Shown here one piece after another: positions 26,312 to 35,435 of a stretch of 64,000 nucleotides of DNA; position 1 is the stretch's first letter; each line of letters begins with the position of its first letter. The position numbers and the translations under genes were made by a program. Source of the DNA: an uncultured SAR86 cluster bacterium (GTDB taxonomy: Bacteria > Pseudomonadota > Gammaproteobacteria > Magnimaribacterales > AG-339-G14); NCBI GenBank assembly GCA_902526045.1, contig CABZJI010000004.1, forward strand, positions 62,001 to 126,000, in the 5' to 3' direction. The notes under the pieces were generated by a model. The model was given only the letters and a program-made list of their open reading frames with translations, ran no database searches and was not told the DNA's origin.

Positions 26312-27283
26312 ATGTTTGATCTCAATAGAAAAAAAATACTTATAACTGGAGGAGGAGGTTTTATTGGCAGTAATTTAGCAAAATTTATTGAGAAAAGATT
26401 TCCGGAATCTGAAGTGACCATTTTTGATAAATTTTCAGATGAACATGATGATCTTGAAACCTATGGAAGCTATAGAAACCTTAATTTTTTTAAAGGAATA
26501 AAAATACATGGTGATATAGCAGTTGAGGAAGACCTAAAAAAAATAGACAAGAATTTTGATGTTATCTTTCATCATGCTGCAATATCAAATACAAGAATTT
26601 ATGATGAAGAACTTGTTTTTAAAACTAATCTAAATTCCTTTAACTTTTTTATAAATAAGGCAAAAAATGACGGAACTAAATTGATATATGCCAGTTCGGG
26701 AGCAACTTATGGAACCTTACCCCCGCCACAAAAAGTTGGGTATGAAAGGCCGGATAATCCTTATGGAATAAGCAAGCTAAAAATGGATCAAATCTCATTA
26801 TCTACAATTAAAAGCTCCAAAGATGCCCACATAGTTGGATTGAGATATTTCAATGTTTATGGTCAAGGTGAATCTTTTAAAAAAGGAACTTCCTCAATGA
26901 TTTTCCAATTGGCAAATCAACTTTTGGAAGGAGGGAATCCAAAATTATTTTTTGGATCCGATAAGATTTATAGAGACTTTATATATATAAAGGATGTAAT
27001 AGAAGCCAATCTTTTAGCATGCATTCACGGTAATTCTGGTATCTTTAATGTAGGAACTGGCAAATCAAGAAGTTTTAAAGAAATAGCTGATATTTTAATC
27101 AAAGAGCTTAACCTTGATGTTGAAATAGAATACTTTAAAAACCCTTATGAGGATTACCAGTCCCATACTGAAGCAGATATATCACTCACTCAAGAAAAAT
27201 TGGGATTTACTCCAAAGTTTACTTTAGAAGAAGGAATCAGAGATTACCTTCCCTTTTTAATAAAAAATTATGAATCTAATTAA
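26312..27283 (+). CDS. hldD: ADP-glyceromanno-heptose 6-epimerase
   Basis: HldD converts ADP-D-glycero-D-manno-heptose to the L,D form used in the LPS inner core. The NADP-binding motif is ILITGGGGFIGSNLAKFIE. The family features ASSGATYG and PDNPYGISKLKMDQ (catalytic YxxxK) follow, then LRYFNVYGQGE and GSDKIYRDFIYIKDV. The 323-residue length is normal. HldD is favoured over other epimerases because hldE and gmhA follow directly, 5 bases downstream, in the same operon. Confidence 0.9.
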   Translation: MFDLNRKKILITGGGGFIGSNLAKFIEKRFPESEVTIFDKFSDEHDDLETYGSYRNLNFFKGIKIHGDIAVEEDLKKIDKNFDVIFHHAAISNTRIYDEELVFKTNLNSFNFFINKAKNDGTKLIYASSGATYGTLPPPQKVGYERPDNPYGISKLKMDQISLSTIKSSKDAHIVGLRYFNVYGQGESFKKGTSSMIFQLANQLLEGGNPKLFFGSDKIYRDFIYIKDVIEANLLACIHGNSGIFNVGTGKSRSFKEIADILIKELNLDVEIEYFKNPYEDYQSHTEADISLTQEKLGFTPKFTLEEGIRDYLPFLIKNYESN

Positions 27284-27288
27284 GGATA

Positions 27289-28686
27289 ATGTTTGAATAT
27301 TCAAAAAAGCCAAAAATTTTAGTTATTGGCGACCTAATTTTGGATCAGTATCTTTGGGGTCATTCTTCAAGAATATCTCCTGAAGCTCCAGTCCCAGTTA
27401 TAGATATAACCTCTAAAAACTTTTCATTGGGCGGCGCTGGAAATGTAATTAGAAACTTAAATTCTCTTGGAGCTAAGGTCGAGGTAGTAAGTGTTTTATC
27501 AGAGTGTTCAACTTCAAAGAAACTTAAAGGATTACTGAAAGGTCTGAAGATAAAAACTCATCTTTTTACACAAAAAGATCATATTGCCTCAAAGAAAACC
27601 AGAGTCTTTTCATCAAAAAGTCAGGTTTTGAGATTTGATTCTGAAGATAAATTAGACCTTTCAAGTTCGATGGAAATTAAAATCATTAACAAAATCTCGT
27701 CCAAAATAAAAGAGTTTGATTGCGTGATCATTTCAGACTATGGAAAAGGAGTTATAAGTAAAAATATCTCTAAAAGTATTATTAAAATTTCTAATTCGCT
27801 TTCTAAAAAAGTTTTAGTAGATCCAAAAGGAACTGATTTTATTAAATATAAAGATTGTTATTTATTAACTCCGAATAAGAAAGAAGCATCTGAAGCATTG
27901 AAAATTAATTTAGAGGTTAAAAATAATATTAAACCAGCTCTCTTAAAATTAAAAAATGATTTAAAAGTAAATGTGCCTCTCATTACTTTGGGTGCTGATG
28001 GAATAGCTTATTACGATAGAGGGGTAAGAATATTACCAACGGCATCAAAAGAGGTTTTTGATGTTACGGGAGCAGGAGATACTGTGATTTCTGCATTATC
28101 CTTTGCTATTGCATCTGGGGCTAGACTTGAAGAAGCAATTAAATTTTCTAACATAGCTGCAGGAATAGCTGTTGGAAAAATTGGGACAGCAGAAGTATCA
28201 ATTCAAGAAATTTCCAAATTCATGCTTGATCAAGATAGCCTTTCCGAGAATGAAAAGATATCTAATATAAAAAATGCTTCGAATAATGGAAAAAAAATTG
28301 TATTCACAAACGGTTGTTTCGATATCATTCATTCAGGTCATATTAAATATCTCGAGGAAGCAAAAAATTGTGGTGATATTCTTGTTGTTGGAATTAATAG
28401 CGATTCCTCAGTGAAGAAATTAAAAGGCCCAGATAGACCCATAATAAATGAGTCTGATAGAGTAAAGGTACTTTCATCTATCAAATATGTTGATTTTGTA
28501 TTGGTTTTCAACGAAAAAACTCCACTTAAATTAATTAAGTTAATAAGACCAGACGTTCTCGTCAAAGGCGGTGATTACAAAAATAAAAGTATTGTTGGAA
28601 GGAGCTTTGCAAAAGAAACAAGAACCTTATCATTTATAAAAAATAAAAGTTCCTCAAAAATAATTAAGAGAATAATGAAGATATGA
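27289..28686 (+). CDS. hldE: Bifunctional heptose kinase / adenylyltransferase
   Basis: HldE phosphorylates heptose-7-phosphate at C1 and, after dephosphorylation, adenylates heptose-1-phosphate. The N-terminal ribokinase-type domain (about residues 1-310) opens with ILVIGDLILDQYLWG and has the GAGDT anion-hole motif. The C-terminal nucleotidyltransferase domain (about 335-465) has FTNGCFDIIHSGHIKYL with the HxGH motif, and VLVKGGDY. The 465-residue length is normal for the fused enzyme. The start has an AAGGA sequence just upstream. The last 4 bases overlap gmhA. Confidence 0.95.
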   Translation: MFEYSKKPKILVIGDLILDQYLWGHSSRISPEAPVPVIDITSKNFSLGGAGNVIRNLNSLGAKVEVVSVLSECSTSKKLKGLLKGLKIKTHLFTQKDHIASKKTRVFSSKSQVLRFDSEDKLDLSSSMEIKIINKISSKIKEFDCVIISDYGKGVISKNISKSIIKISNSLSKKVLVDPKGTDFIKYKDCYLLTPNKKEASEALKINLEVKNNIKPALLKLKNDLKVNVPLITLGADGIAYYDRGVRILPTASKEVFDVTGAGDTVISALSFAIASGARLEEAIKFSNIAAGIAVGKIGTAEVSIQEISKFMLDQDSLSENEKISNIKNASNNGKKIVFTNGCFDIIHSGHIKYLEEAKNCGDILVVGINSDSSVKKLKGPDRPIINESDRVKVLSSIKYVDFVLVFNEKTPLKLIKLIRPDVLVKGGDYKNKSIVGRSFAKETRTLSFIKNKSSSKIIKRIMKI

Positions 28687-29258
28687 AAAATTTAATTTTA
28701 CAAGAATTTGAAGAGCATAAAGAAGTTGCAGAAAATACAGCATCAAAACTTTCCACTTTAATTGAAATGCTAGCCAAAGTTTGTATTGATTCAATTAAAA
28801 ATGAAAAGAAAATTATTTTTTTTGGTAATGGGGGTAGCGCAGCAGATTCTCAACACCTAGCAGCAGAACTTGTCGGAAGGTATAAGGAGGAAAGGCAAGG
28901 TCTTCCAGCTATTGCTCTAACAACTGATACATCTTCCCTTACAGCAATAAGTAATGATTATGGTTACGAAAACGTTTTTTCCAGACAGATTGAAGCGCTT
29001 GCTAGAGATGGAGATGTTGTTATAGGAATTTCCACAAGCGGAACTAGTAAAAATATTTTAAAAGGTTTGAAGCAAGCAAAAGATAAAAAATGTATAACTG
29101 TATTGTTTACAGGAAAAAAAGATCATAATTATGATTATGTGGATATGAATTTATCTGTACCTTCTACAAACACTCCAAGAATTCAGGAAATGCACATAAC
29201 TATGGGTCAGATAATTTGTGGATTAATTGAAAAAAGTTTTATTCCTGATGAGAGATGA
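28683..29258 (+). CDS. gmhA: Sedoheptulose-7-phosphate isomerase
   Basis: GmhA makes D-glycero-D-manno-heptose 7-phosphate from sedoheptulose 7-phosphate, the first step of the heptose pathway. The SIS-domain landmarks are FFGNGGSAADSQHLAAELVGRY, ALTTDTSSLTAISNDYGY and GISTSGTSKN; the metal and active-site residues lie in EMHITMGQIICG. The 191-residue length is typical. It overlaps both hldE and the next gene by 4 bases (ATGA). No recognisable GmhB phosphatase with its zinc cysteines is present in the window. Confidence 0.94.
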   Translation: MKNLILQEFEEHKEVAENTASKLSTLIEMLAKVCIDSIKNEKKIIFFGNGGSAADSQHLAAELVGRYKEERQGLPAIALTTDTSSLTAISNDYGYENVFSRQIEALARDGDVVIGISTSGTSKNILKGLKQAKDKKCITVLFTGKKDHNYDYVDMNLSVPSTNTPRIQEMHITMGQIICGLIEKSFIPDER

Positions 29259-30283
29259 AAAAAAATATTGCAATTAATGGATTTGGCAGAATTGGAAGAT
29301 GCCTAGCAAAAATTAATGATATTAATAAAAATTTTAATCTTTGCTTAATTAATGACATAAATCCTCATCTTGATAATTTAGTTTATCTCTTTGAACATGA
29401 CTCAACATATGGAAATTTTGAGGGTATCGTCAAATTTAGTGGAAATGAAATTAATATAAATAATAATAAGGCTTTTTACTATTCATCAAAAAAACTAATA
29501 GAAATACCTTTCGAAAATCATGAGATTGATATTTTGATAGATTCCTCTGGTATTGAATCCAATATAGAAGATGGAAGGCGATTGATATCCGAGAATAAAA
29601 TTAAAATGATGATTGTAACTCACTCAAATGAAGCGACTGATAGAGAAATCATAATGGGGGTTAATGAGCAAGAAATACAATCAGAAGATAAAATTTTCTC
29701 AAATAGTATTTGTGATGCAAATGCTATAGCTCACTTAATGAAATGGATAGATGAAGAGTACGGAATAAATAATGGTTCACTGACAACTCTCCATCCGTGG
29801 CTTTCATATCAAAATCTTGTTGATGGCTCGTCAATATCAGCCTCCAATCCAGGAGTTATTTGGAAAGATTATTCTTTGGGAAGGTCTAGTATTAGAAACC
29901 TAATTCCAAAAGATACAACCGCAATGAAAGCAGTGGAAAAGGTCCTACCGAAACTTAAGGGAAAAATTATTTCTTTTTCTTACAGAGTCCCAACGGACAT
30001 TGTTGCTTCGTCAGATTTAACACTTAATTTAGATCAGTCAGTAAAATATGAAGATTTAAAAAATTTCTTAATTCAAAAATGTGAACTGAGTAAATATGTT
30101 CAAATAAATGATGAATCTTTAGTTTCATTAGATTATGCAAAAAAAAGCTCAAGCGCCTATATTGATATTCAATGGCTGAAAGTTTCAGAGAACACTGTAA
30201 AAATTGTTTTATGGTACGACAATGAATGGGCATATAGCAACAGAGTTTTAGATTTAGCAGAACAAATCACCAAGAAATCATGA
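29255..30283 (+). CDS. Divergent GAPDH-like dehydrogenase in glycan operon
   Basis: The 342-residue protein has the glyceraldehyde-3-phosphate dehydrogenase fold. Landmarks are the NAD motif IAINGFGRIGRCL, the middle SNSICDANA carrying the catalytic cysteine (Cys153), His180 in TTLHPWLSYQ, and the C-terminal WYDNEWAYSNRVLDLA. The Cys-His spacing of 27 matches E. coli GAPDH (149/176). The surroundings are unusual: ASCTTNC is replaced, and the TTxHxYTxDQ region reads HPWLSYQNLVD. Its place behind gmhA, with 4-base overlaps on both sides, argues for a biosynthetic role on another phosphorylated aldehyde rather than glycolysis. Confidence 0.85.
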   Translation: MKKNIAINGFGRIGRCLAKINDINKNFNLCLINDINPHLDNLVYLFEHDSTYGNFEGIVKFSGNEININNNKAFYYSSKKLIEIPFENHEIDILIDSSGIESNIEDGRRLISENKIKMMIVTHSNEATDREIIMGVNEQEIQSEDKIFSNSICDANAIAHLMKWIDEEYGINNGSLTTLHPWLSYQNLVDGSSISASNPGVIWKDYSLGRSSIRNLIPKDTTAMKAVEKVLPKLKGKIISFSYRVPTDIVASSDLTLNLDQSVKYEDLKNFLIQKCELSKYVQINDESLVSLDYAKKSSSAYIDIQWLKVSENTVKIVLWYDNEWAYSNRVLDLAEQITKKS

Positions 30284-30960
30284 TTAAGTTTATAGACCTT
30301 GATGGAGTCATAATTGATTCCATACATGAATGTTTCTCAATTTCTCTTCAAGCATTTTACGGTGAAAAAAATTTCAAAAAATATGAAGAAACCAAAAATT
30401 TATTTTTTGAATATAGAGGATTAGTAAACCCAGCAAAAGAATATCTTGTTTTAATGCAATCAATAGACAACTTTAGAAAAAAAATTAATCAAAAAATAAG
30501 TTTTCGAGACGAATTTAATTTTTTAAATAATAAAATAAGTAAGGGAGATAAATTAAAATTTGAAAAGAAATTTTTCAGTTTGAGAAAAGAATATCAAAAA
30601 AATGATATCAAAGCATGGATGGAATTAAATCCGTTAACTGATTTTGGGAAGACTTTAGTGAACAAAAAACTCGAAAATCATTTTATTATAACCGCCAAAA
30701 ATTATGATGCATCTAAGATCATACTTGATTTTTATAAGATCAAAGTAAGCAAGATATTTGCTAAAGATGATATTGACGAATATGGAAATAAAGGAACCCT
30801 GATAAGCAGCATCTTAGATAAATATGGCATGAATAAAGCAATATTTATTGACGACCATACTGATAATTTAGATTTCGTCTGCGATAGTAGAGTAAATTGC
30901 TATTTTGCAAATTGGGGGTATGGAACCAACTCTAGTTATCCTATTTATAAATATTCGTAG
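30280..30960 (+). CDS. HAD-superfamily phosphatase-like protein
   Basis: HAD motif I is FIDLDGVIIDS at residues 4-14. A helical cap of about 100 charged residues follows, then a motif II-like FIITAKN and a late acidic motif FIDDHTDNLDF. The 226-residue length fits a phosphatase or mutase. It lacks the cysteine-rich zinc loop of GmhB, but it is the nearest candidate in this operon for the missing heptose-bisphosphate phosphatase. It overlaps the GAPDH-like gene by 4 bases. The substrate is unknown. Confidence 0.7.
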   Translation: MIKFIDLDGVIIDSIHECFSISLQAFYGEKNFKKYEETKNLFFEYRGLVNPAKEYLVLMQSIDNFRKKINQKISFRDEFNFLNNKISKGDKLKFEKKFFSLRKEYQKNDIKAWMELNPLTDFGKTLVNKKLENHFIITAKNYDASKIILDFYKIKVSKIFAKDDIDEYGNKGTLISSILDKYGMNKAIFIDDHTDNLDFVCDSRVNCYFANWGYGTNSSYPIYKYS

Positions 30961-30976
30961 AGTATATAATCAAAAA

Positions 30977-31714
30977 ATGAATATAGCGCTAATAATTGGC
31001 AAGAAAAATAGCATAGGAGTACCTGGAAAAAATTTAAGAAATATTGTTGGAAGACCTGCAGCCGAATATGCATTCATCTGCGCATCAAGCTCAAAAATTG
31101 ATAAGATTTTTGTTTCAACTGACTCTGACGAAATAGCTCAGATTGGCTATAAATATGATGCCATTCACATAAGAAGACCTGCCAATCTAGCTACACCTGA
31201 TGCTCTCACTGAGGATGCTTTGCTTCATGCATATGAAGAAATAAAAAAAAATATAGATGTTGAAGATATAAAAACTATATCTTTATTGTTTTGTAATAAT
31301 CCGGCAATAGATGTTATTAAATTAAATGAAGCGATTGAATTTTTAAATTCATCTAATGAATTTGACTCTTGTTTTTCTGTTGCTAAATATGACATGTTTT
31401 CTCCCGCAAGAGCTAGAAAAGTTTCAAAGAACGGTGAGATTAATCCTTTTGTAGATTTAAATCATCTCGAGAATGTATCATCTATAAGAGACTCTCAAGG
31501 GGCGTGTTTTTTTTGTGATTTATCTATTCAAGTAATGAAACCAATTTGCTTTAAGGATATGGAAAATGGTCAATTGCCTTTTAAGTGGCAAGGAAAAAAA
31601 TCTAAAGCAATAGAAACAGATTTTGGTTTTGATATCGATACAGAATGGCAGTATGTTGTTATTGAATATTGGCTAAAAACTCACGGGTACACTGAAGAAA
31701 AAATACCTTGGTAA
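30977..31714 (+). CDS. NeuA-like cytidylyltransferase
   Basis: The 245-residue protein belongs to the acylneuraminate/KDO cytidylyltransferase family, which activates 2-keto-3-deoxy acids with CTP. It opens IALIIGKKNSIGVPGKNLRNIVGRP, has IFVSTDSDEIAQIG and RRPANLATPDALTED, and ends with FDIDTEWQY. In the usual RxGSKxxxxKN signature the first residues are changed (GKKNSIGVPGKN). I chose the ATG at 30977; an upstream frame from 30905 adds residues unlike the family and overlaps the HAD gene. No NeuB- or KdsA-type synthase lies nearby, so the acid it activates is unclear. Confidence 0.82.
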   Translation: MNIALIIGKKNSIGVPGKNLRNIVGRPAAEYAFICASSSKIDKIFVSTDSDEIAQIGYKYDAIHIRRPANLATPDALTEDALLHAYEEIKKNIDVEDIKTISLLFCNNPAIDVIKLNEAIEFLNSSNEFDSCFSVAKYDMFSPARARKVSKNGEINPFVDLNHLENVSSIRDSQGACFFCDLSIQVMKPICFKDMENGQLPFKWQGKKSKAIETDFGFDIDTEWQYVVIEYWLKTHGYTEEKIPW

Positions 31715-31715
31715 T

Positions 31716-32474
31716 ATGTTGAACCAAAACTTTTTGAAAACTAAGTTATCAGAAGGAAAAGTAACGATTGGGACTTGGTCAATTATCCCTTCTCCAGTAG
31801 TAACTGATATTTTATGCTCTGCAGGTTTAGATTTTATAATAATTGATTCAGAGCATGGACCAATTAACTTTGAAACTGCTCAACAAATGGCGATGGTTTG
31901 CGAATCTAGGTCGGTTTCTCCGATAATGAGAGTTGGCGGCGTTAATGAAACTGAAATCTTAAAAGCTTTAGACATTGGCATGCACGGCATACAAATACCA
32001 AATATTAATTCATCAGATGATATAAACAATATAATTAATTTTTCAAAGTATCCACCAATTGGTAATAGAGGTTTTTCTCCGTTTACTAAAGCAGGAGATT
32101 ACTCATTATCAAACGCAACTAAATTAACTGATAAGGCGAATTTAAATACTCTAGTAGGAGTTAATATCGAAGGAATAGAAGCTATAAAAAATATAGATAA
32201 GATTTTGGAAATAGAACATCTTGATTTAGTTTTTATTGGATTATTTGATTTATCTAAGGCTCTAGGTATCCCAGGTGAAGTCGATAATCCAAAAGTATTA
32301 AATTATCTAGATGAGATTACCAAAAAAATAAATGATGCAGGAAAATATCCTGGAACAATCGCTACATCAAAAGAAAAAATTGAGCTTTTTAAATCTATGG
32401 GTCTCAAATACATTTTATATTTAGTTGATTGTGAAGTCCTGAGGTCAGGTTACGAGAATATAATTAAAAGTTGA
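31716..32474 (+). CDS. HpcH/HpaI-family aldolase
   Basis: These metal-dependent class II aldolases join or split pyruvate (or a relative) and an aldehyde. The 252-residue TIM barrel shows GTWSIIPSPVVTDILCSAGLDF, then IIDSEHGPINFET with the catalytic His, IMRVGG with the substrate Arg, VNIEG with the metal Glu, and FIGLFDLSKALG with the metal Asp. All key residues of the family are present, so it should be active. It starts two bases after the cytidylyltransferase stop, and the dehydrogenase gene follows. Synthesis of a keto-acid building block is a reasonable inference. Confidence 0.85.
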   Translation: MLNQNFLKTKLSEGKVTIGTWSIIPSPVVTDILCSAGLDFIIIDSEHGPINFETAQQMAMVCESRSVSPIMRVGGVNETEILKALDIGMHGIQIPNINSSDDINNIINFSKYPPIGNRGFSPFTKAGDYSLSNATKLTDKANLNTLVGVNIEGIEAIKNIDKILEIEHLDLVFIGLFDLSKALGIPGEVDNPKVLNYLDEITKKINDAGKYPGTIATSKEKIELFKSMGLKYILYLVDCEVLRSGYENIIKS

Positions 32475-32478
32475 TCAT

Positions 32479-33432
32479 ATGCCCGTTTTTATTACTGACT
32501 ATGTAGAAAAACCTAATATAGAATCCAAAGTCCTATCTGGACGTTTAACAAAAGAAAAAAAAGAAGCTGAAGTGCTTCTAGTCTGGCATCAAGAGATCAC
32601 CAGAGAATATTTATCAAAATTCCCAAATCTTAAAGGGGTTGTTAGATACGGAGTTGGTTATGATGCAATAGATCTTGCGGCAATAAGAGAGAGAAATATC
32701 TATTTTTGTAACACGCCTGACTATGGAACTGATGAGGTAAGCGATACTGTAATTGGAATGATAATGATGTTGACTAGAGGAATCCATTTCTATGATCAAC
32801 ACTCAAGAAATTTTAAGAATAAAAAATGGCAGGAAAATACTATTAACTCTCTTCAAAGAACTTCTTCTTTATCTCTAGGAGTAATTGGAGCAGGCAGAAT
32901 TGGAGGGAGTATTATTAGAAAAGCGAAAGCTATTGGATTTAAAACAAGTTTTTATGATCCTTACAAAGAACCAGGTTATGAAAAAATGCTTGATACTAAT
33001 AGAAGTTTATCACTTGATGAAATCCTAAAGACATCAAATATTATCTCAGTAAACACTCCTCTAACTCCTGAAACTAAAGGAATGATTAATAAAAATTTTT
33101 TGGATCAAATGTTAATTGGGTCTGTATTAATTAATGCTGCTAGGGGTGAAATTTTAGAAAGTTTAGATATTTTAACTGAACCTCTAAAGCAAAATCTTCT
33201 TCTCGGGGTCAGTCTTGATGTTCTACCCGAGGAACCTCCAACTAACTGTGAATTAATTAATGCTTGGAAGAAAAATGAAGATTGGATAAAAGGAAAATTG
33301 ATCATTAATCCCCATACTTCATATTATTCTAAGGAGTCTTATTTTGAAATGAGACAAAAATCAGCTGAAAATGCAAAAAGGATTTTAGAAAACAAAGAAC
33401 CCTTAAATAAAATCGTTGATAAAAAAAAATAA
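32479..33432 (+). CDS. D-2-hydroxyacid dehydrogenase
   Basis: This family reduces 2-keto acids or oxidises D-2-hydroxy acids with NAD(P). The 317-residue protein has the Rossmann motif LGVIGAGRIGGSI, the catalytic Arg in NAARGEIL, Glu in LPEEPP and His in NPHTSYYS, a complete triad. The N-terminal VVRYGVGYDAIDLAAI resembles the C-terminal-binding-protein/phosphoglycerate dehydrogenase branch. It lies between the aldolase and a GDPD-like gene in the same close-packed operon, so its substrate is probably a product or precursor of the aldolase. Confidence 0.87.
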   Translation: MPVFITDYVEKPNIESKVLSGRLTKEKKEAEVLLVWHQEITREYLSKFPNLKGVVRYGVGYDAIDLAAIRERNIYFCNTPDYGTDEVSDTVIGMIMMLTRGIHFYDQHSRNFKNKKWQENTINSLQRTSSLSLGVIGAGRIGGSIIRKAKAIGFKTSFYDPYKEPGYEKMLDTNRSLSLDEILKTSNIISVNTPLTPETKGMINKNFLDQMLIGSVLINAARGEILESLDILTEPLKQNLLLGVSLDVLPEEPPTNCELINAWKKNEDWIKGKLIINPHTSYYSKESYFEMRQKSAENAKRILENKEPLNKIVDKKK

Positions 33433-33435
33433 TCA

Positions 33436-34089
33436 TTGGATATTCTGGCTCATAGAGGTAAATGGGAAAAGGAGGAAGATAAGAATTCTCTTGAATCTTT
33501 ATTGCTCGCTCTGAATCTAAATTTTGGAATTGAGACTGATATAAGAGATTTTGATGGAAAATTAGTAATTTCTCACGATGTTCCAAATAAAGATTCGATG
33601 CCATTAAATGTTCTATTTCAAGAATATAAAGTTATTCAAAAAGAAAAAGGTTTTGCTAATCCAATTGCTTTAAACGTAAAGTCTGATGGAATTCATGAAG
33701 AATTAAAAAAATTGTTAATAGATTATGAAATAAATAATTATTTTGTTTTTGACATGTCAATCCCTGATTCCTTAAATTATATAAACTACGGTCTTAATAT
33801 TTTTTTAAGAGAGAGCGAATATGAAAAAATATTGATAGATCAAAGTTCTTTTGAAGGGATATGGTTAGATCAATTCAAAGAAACTTGGTTTGATAAACAA
33901 ATTCTGATTGAGAAGATTAAATCAGGGAAAAAAGTGTGTATAGTTTCTTCAGAATTACATGCCAGAGATCATAAATATTGTTGGGAAGTAATCGCTTCGA
34001 CATTGAAGGAACTATCAAATACAGAAAAAAGAAATATTATGATTTGTACTGACTTTCCATCAGAATTTAAAGAGTATTTTGATGAATGA
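33436..34089 (+). CDS. Glycerophosphodiester phosphodiesterase-like protein
   Basis: The 217-residue protein has the GDPD/PLC-like barrel signature: ILAHRGKW at residues 3-10, then FGIETDIRDFDGKLVISHDVP carrying the Glu-x-Asp metal ligands and the second His-Asp. The rest is short and divergent. The start is TTG, 4 bases after the previous stop; an ATG start would lie beyond the catalytic HRG. It may cleave or transfer a phosphodiester such as glycerophosphate on the glycan or a precursor. It has no signal peptide, so it should be cytoplasmic. Confidence 0.75.
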   Translation: MDILAHRGKWEKEEDKNSLESLLLALNLNFGIETDIRDFDGKLVISHDVPNKDSMPLNVLFQEYKVIQKEKGFANPIALNVKSDGIHEELKKLLIDYEINNYFVFDMSIPDSLNYINYGLNIFLRESEYEKILIDQSSFEGIWLDQFKETWFDKQILIEKIKSGKKVCIVSSELHARDHKYCWEVIASTLKELSNTEKRNIMICTDFPSEFKEYFDE

Positions 34090-34708
34090 GATTAAGGCTA
34101 TCATTTTTGATCTTGATGGCGTTCTTGTTGAGGCAAAAGATTGGCATTATCAAGCTTTGAATCAAGCTTTAGGTTTATTTGGATTTACAATATCGAGAAG
34201 CGATCATTTAGTAACATACGATGGGTTACCTACAACTAAAAAACTGCAAATGCTTTCGAGAGACCAAGGCCTTCCAAAAGAACTTCATTCTTTTATAAAC
34301 AAATTGAAACAAAAATATACTCTTGAAATAATCAATACAAAGTGTAGACCAGTTTTTCATCATGAGTATGCATTGAGTAATTTAAAAAGGGATGGATTTA
34401 GGCTTGGATGTGCATCGAATTCGATTGGTACGTCTGTAGAAATTATGTTAAAAAAATCTAATCTCCTCGATTTTATGGATGTCATTTTGAGTACAGATGA
34501 TGTAGAAAATCCTAAACCAGATCCAGAGATTTACATAAAATCATTTGAACTACTCAATTTAAAGCCTGAGAACTGTCTTGTAGTTGAAGATAATATAAAT
34601 GGTATTAAATCTGCAAAATCTTCAAAAAGCCATGTAATGGAAATAAGAGAAATAGAAGAAGTAAATTACGAAAACATTAAAAATCATATTAATAAATTAG
34701 AATCATGA
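34082..34708 (+). CDS. HAD phosphatase, beta-phosphoglucomutase-like
   Basis: HAD motif I is IIFDLDGVLVEAKDWHYQALN, motif II is around CASNSIGTSVEIML, and motif III/IV is NPKPDPEIYIKSFELL followed by VVEDNINGIKSAKS. These mark the beta-phosphoglucomutase/phosphatase branch. I chose the ATG at 34082 (208 residues), which overlaps the upstream gene by 8 bases (ATGAATGA); a TTG sits 3 bases earlier. The next gene overlaps by 4. It could supply a sugar-1-phosphate to the nucleotidyltransferase that follows or remove a phosphate. Confidence 0.83.
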   Translation: MNEIKAIIFDLDGVLVEAKDWHYQALNQALGLFGFTISRSDHLVTYDGLPTTKKLQMLSRDQGLPKELHSFINKLKQKYTLEIINTKCRPVFHHEYALSNLKRDGFRLGCASNSIGTSVEIMLKKSNLLDFMDVILSTDDVENPKPDPEIYIKSFELLNLKPENCLVVEDNINGIKSAKSSKSHVMEIREIEEVNYENIKNHINKLES

Positions 34709-35433
34709 ATATAGTTTTTTTATTGGCTGGATCCAGTCAGTCTTTTTATGAGGAAGGGTATAAATATCCAAAACCCATGATAGAGATAAATGGTGAAATG
34801 ATCATTTCCAAAGTCATCAATAACATAAAACCAATTTTTTCTAGAGCAAATAAAATAATTTTTATGATTCTTGAAGAGGATGATAATAAATTTCATATCA
34901 CTAATATAATCAAGCTTCTTGTGCCTGATGCGAAAGTTATAAAAGTTAAAAATGAAACTTCAGGAGCAGCGTGCACTGCTCTTTTGGCTATTGAAGATAT
35001 ATCCAACAAAGAACAACTTTTAATAACTAGCGGAGATCATTTGATTGATCATGATCTCGAGAAAGTTATTGATTATTTTTCAGACTCAAAATGCGATGGT
35101 GGGACAATTACGTTTAATTCCATCCATCCAAGATTCTCTTACGTGAAAATATCCAATAACAATAAAATCTTGGAAACTTCAGAAAAAATTCCAATTAGTA
35201 ACAACGCTACTGCTGGTTTTTATTTTTATAGTCATGGAGAGGATTTTGTAGAAAATGCAAAGAAAATGATTTTGAAAGGATCTGAAGTAAATGGTAATTA
35301 CTATGTTTGCCCAGTTTTCAACGAAATGATTCTCTCAGGAAAAGAAATTACATCATATGAGATTAATTCAGAAAGTTATCACTCTCTCATGAGTGTCGAA
35401 TTATTGGAAAATTACAAAAACTCTATGGAGTAA
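34705..35433 (+). CDS. Nucleotidyltransferase-like protein (first of two)
   Basis: The 242-residue protein has the GT-A fold of sugar-phosphate nucleotidyltransferases. An N-terminal LLAGSSQSF replaces the usual GGxGTR loop, followed by KYPKPMIEINGEMII. A central TSGDHLIDHDL holds the metal-binding Asp region. It resembles the gene at 35811-36560 in layout (GAACTALLAIEDI against GAACTVLKAEKYI), so the two are diverged relatives around a cupin gene. The altered nucleotide loop makes the activity uncertain. It overlaps the HAD gene by 4 bases. Confidence 0.75.
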   Translation: MNIVFLLAGSSQSFYEEGYKYPKPMIEINGEMIISKVINNIKPIFSRANKIIFMILEEDDNKFHITNIIKLLVPDAKVIKVKNETSGAACTALLAIEDISNKEQLLITSGDHLIDHDLEKVIDYFSDSKCDGGTITFNSIHPRFSYVKISNNNKILETSEKIPISNNATAGFYFYSHGEDFVENAKKMILKGSEVNGNYYVCPVFNEMILSGKEITSYEINSESYHSLMSVELLENYKNSME

Positions 35434-35435
35434 TT

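Noticed and set aside
30965-30970. TATAAT directly before the NeuA-like gene as an internal promoter.
   Set aside because: Only 6 bases separate it from the ATG and no -35 exists. In DNA this AT-rich the match may be chance. A leaderless transcript remains possible.
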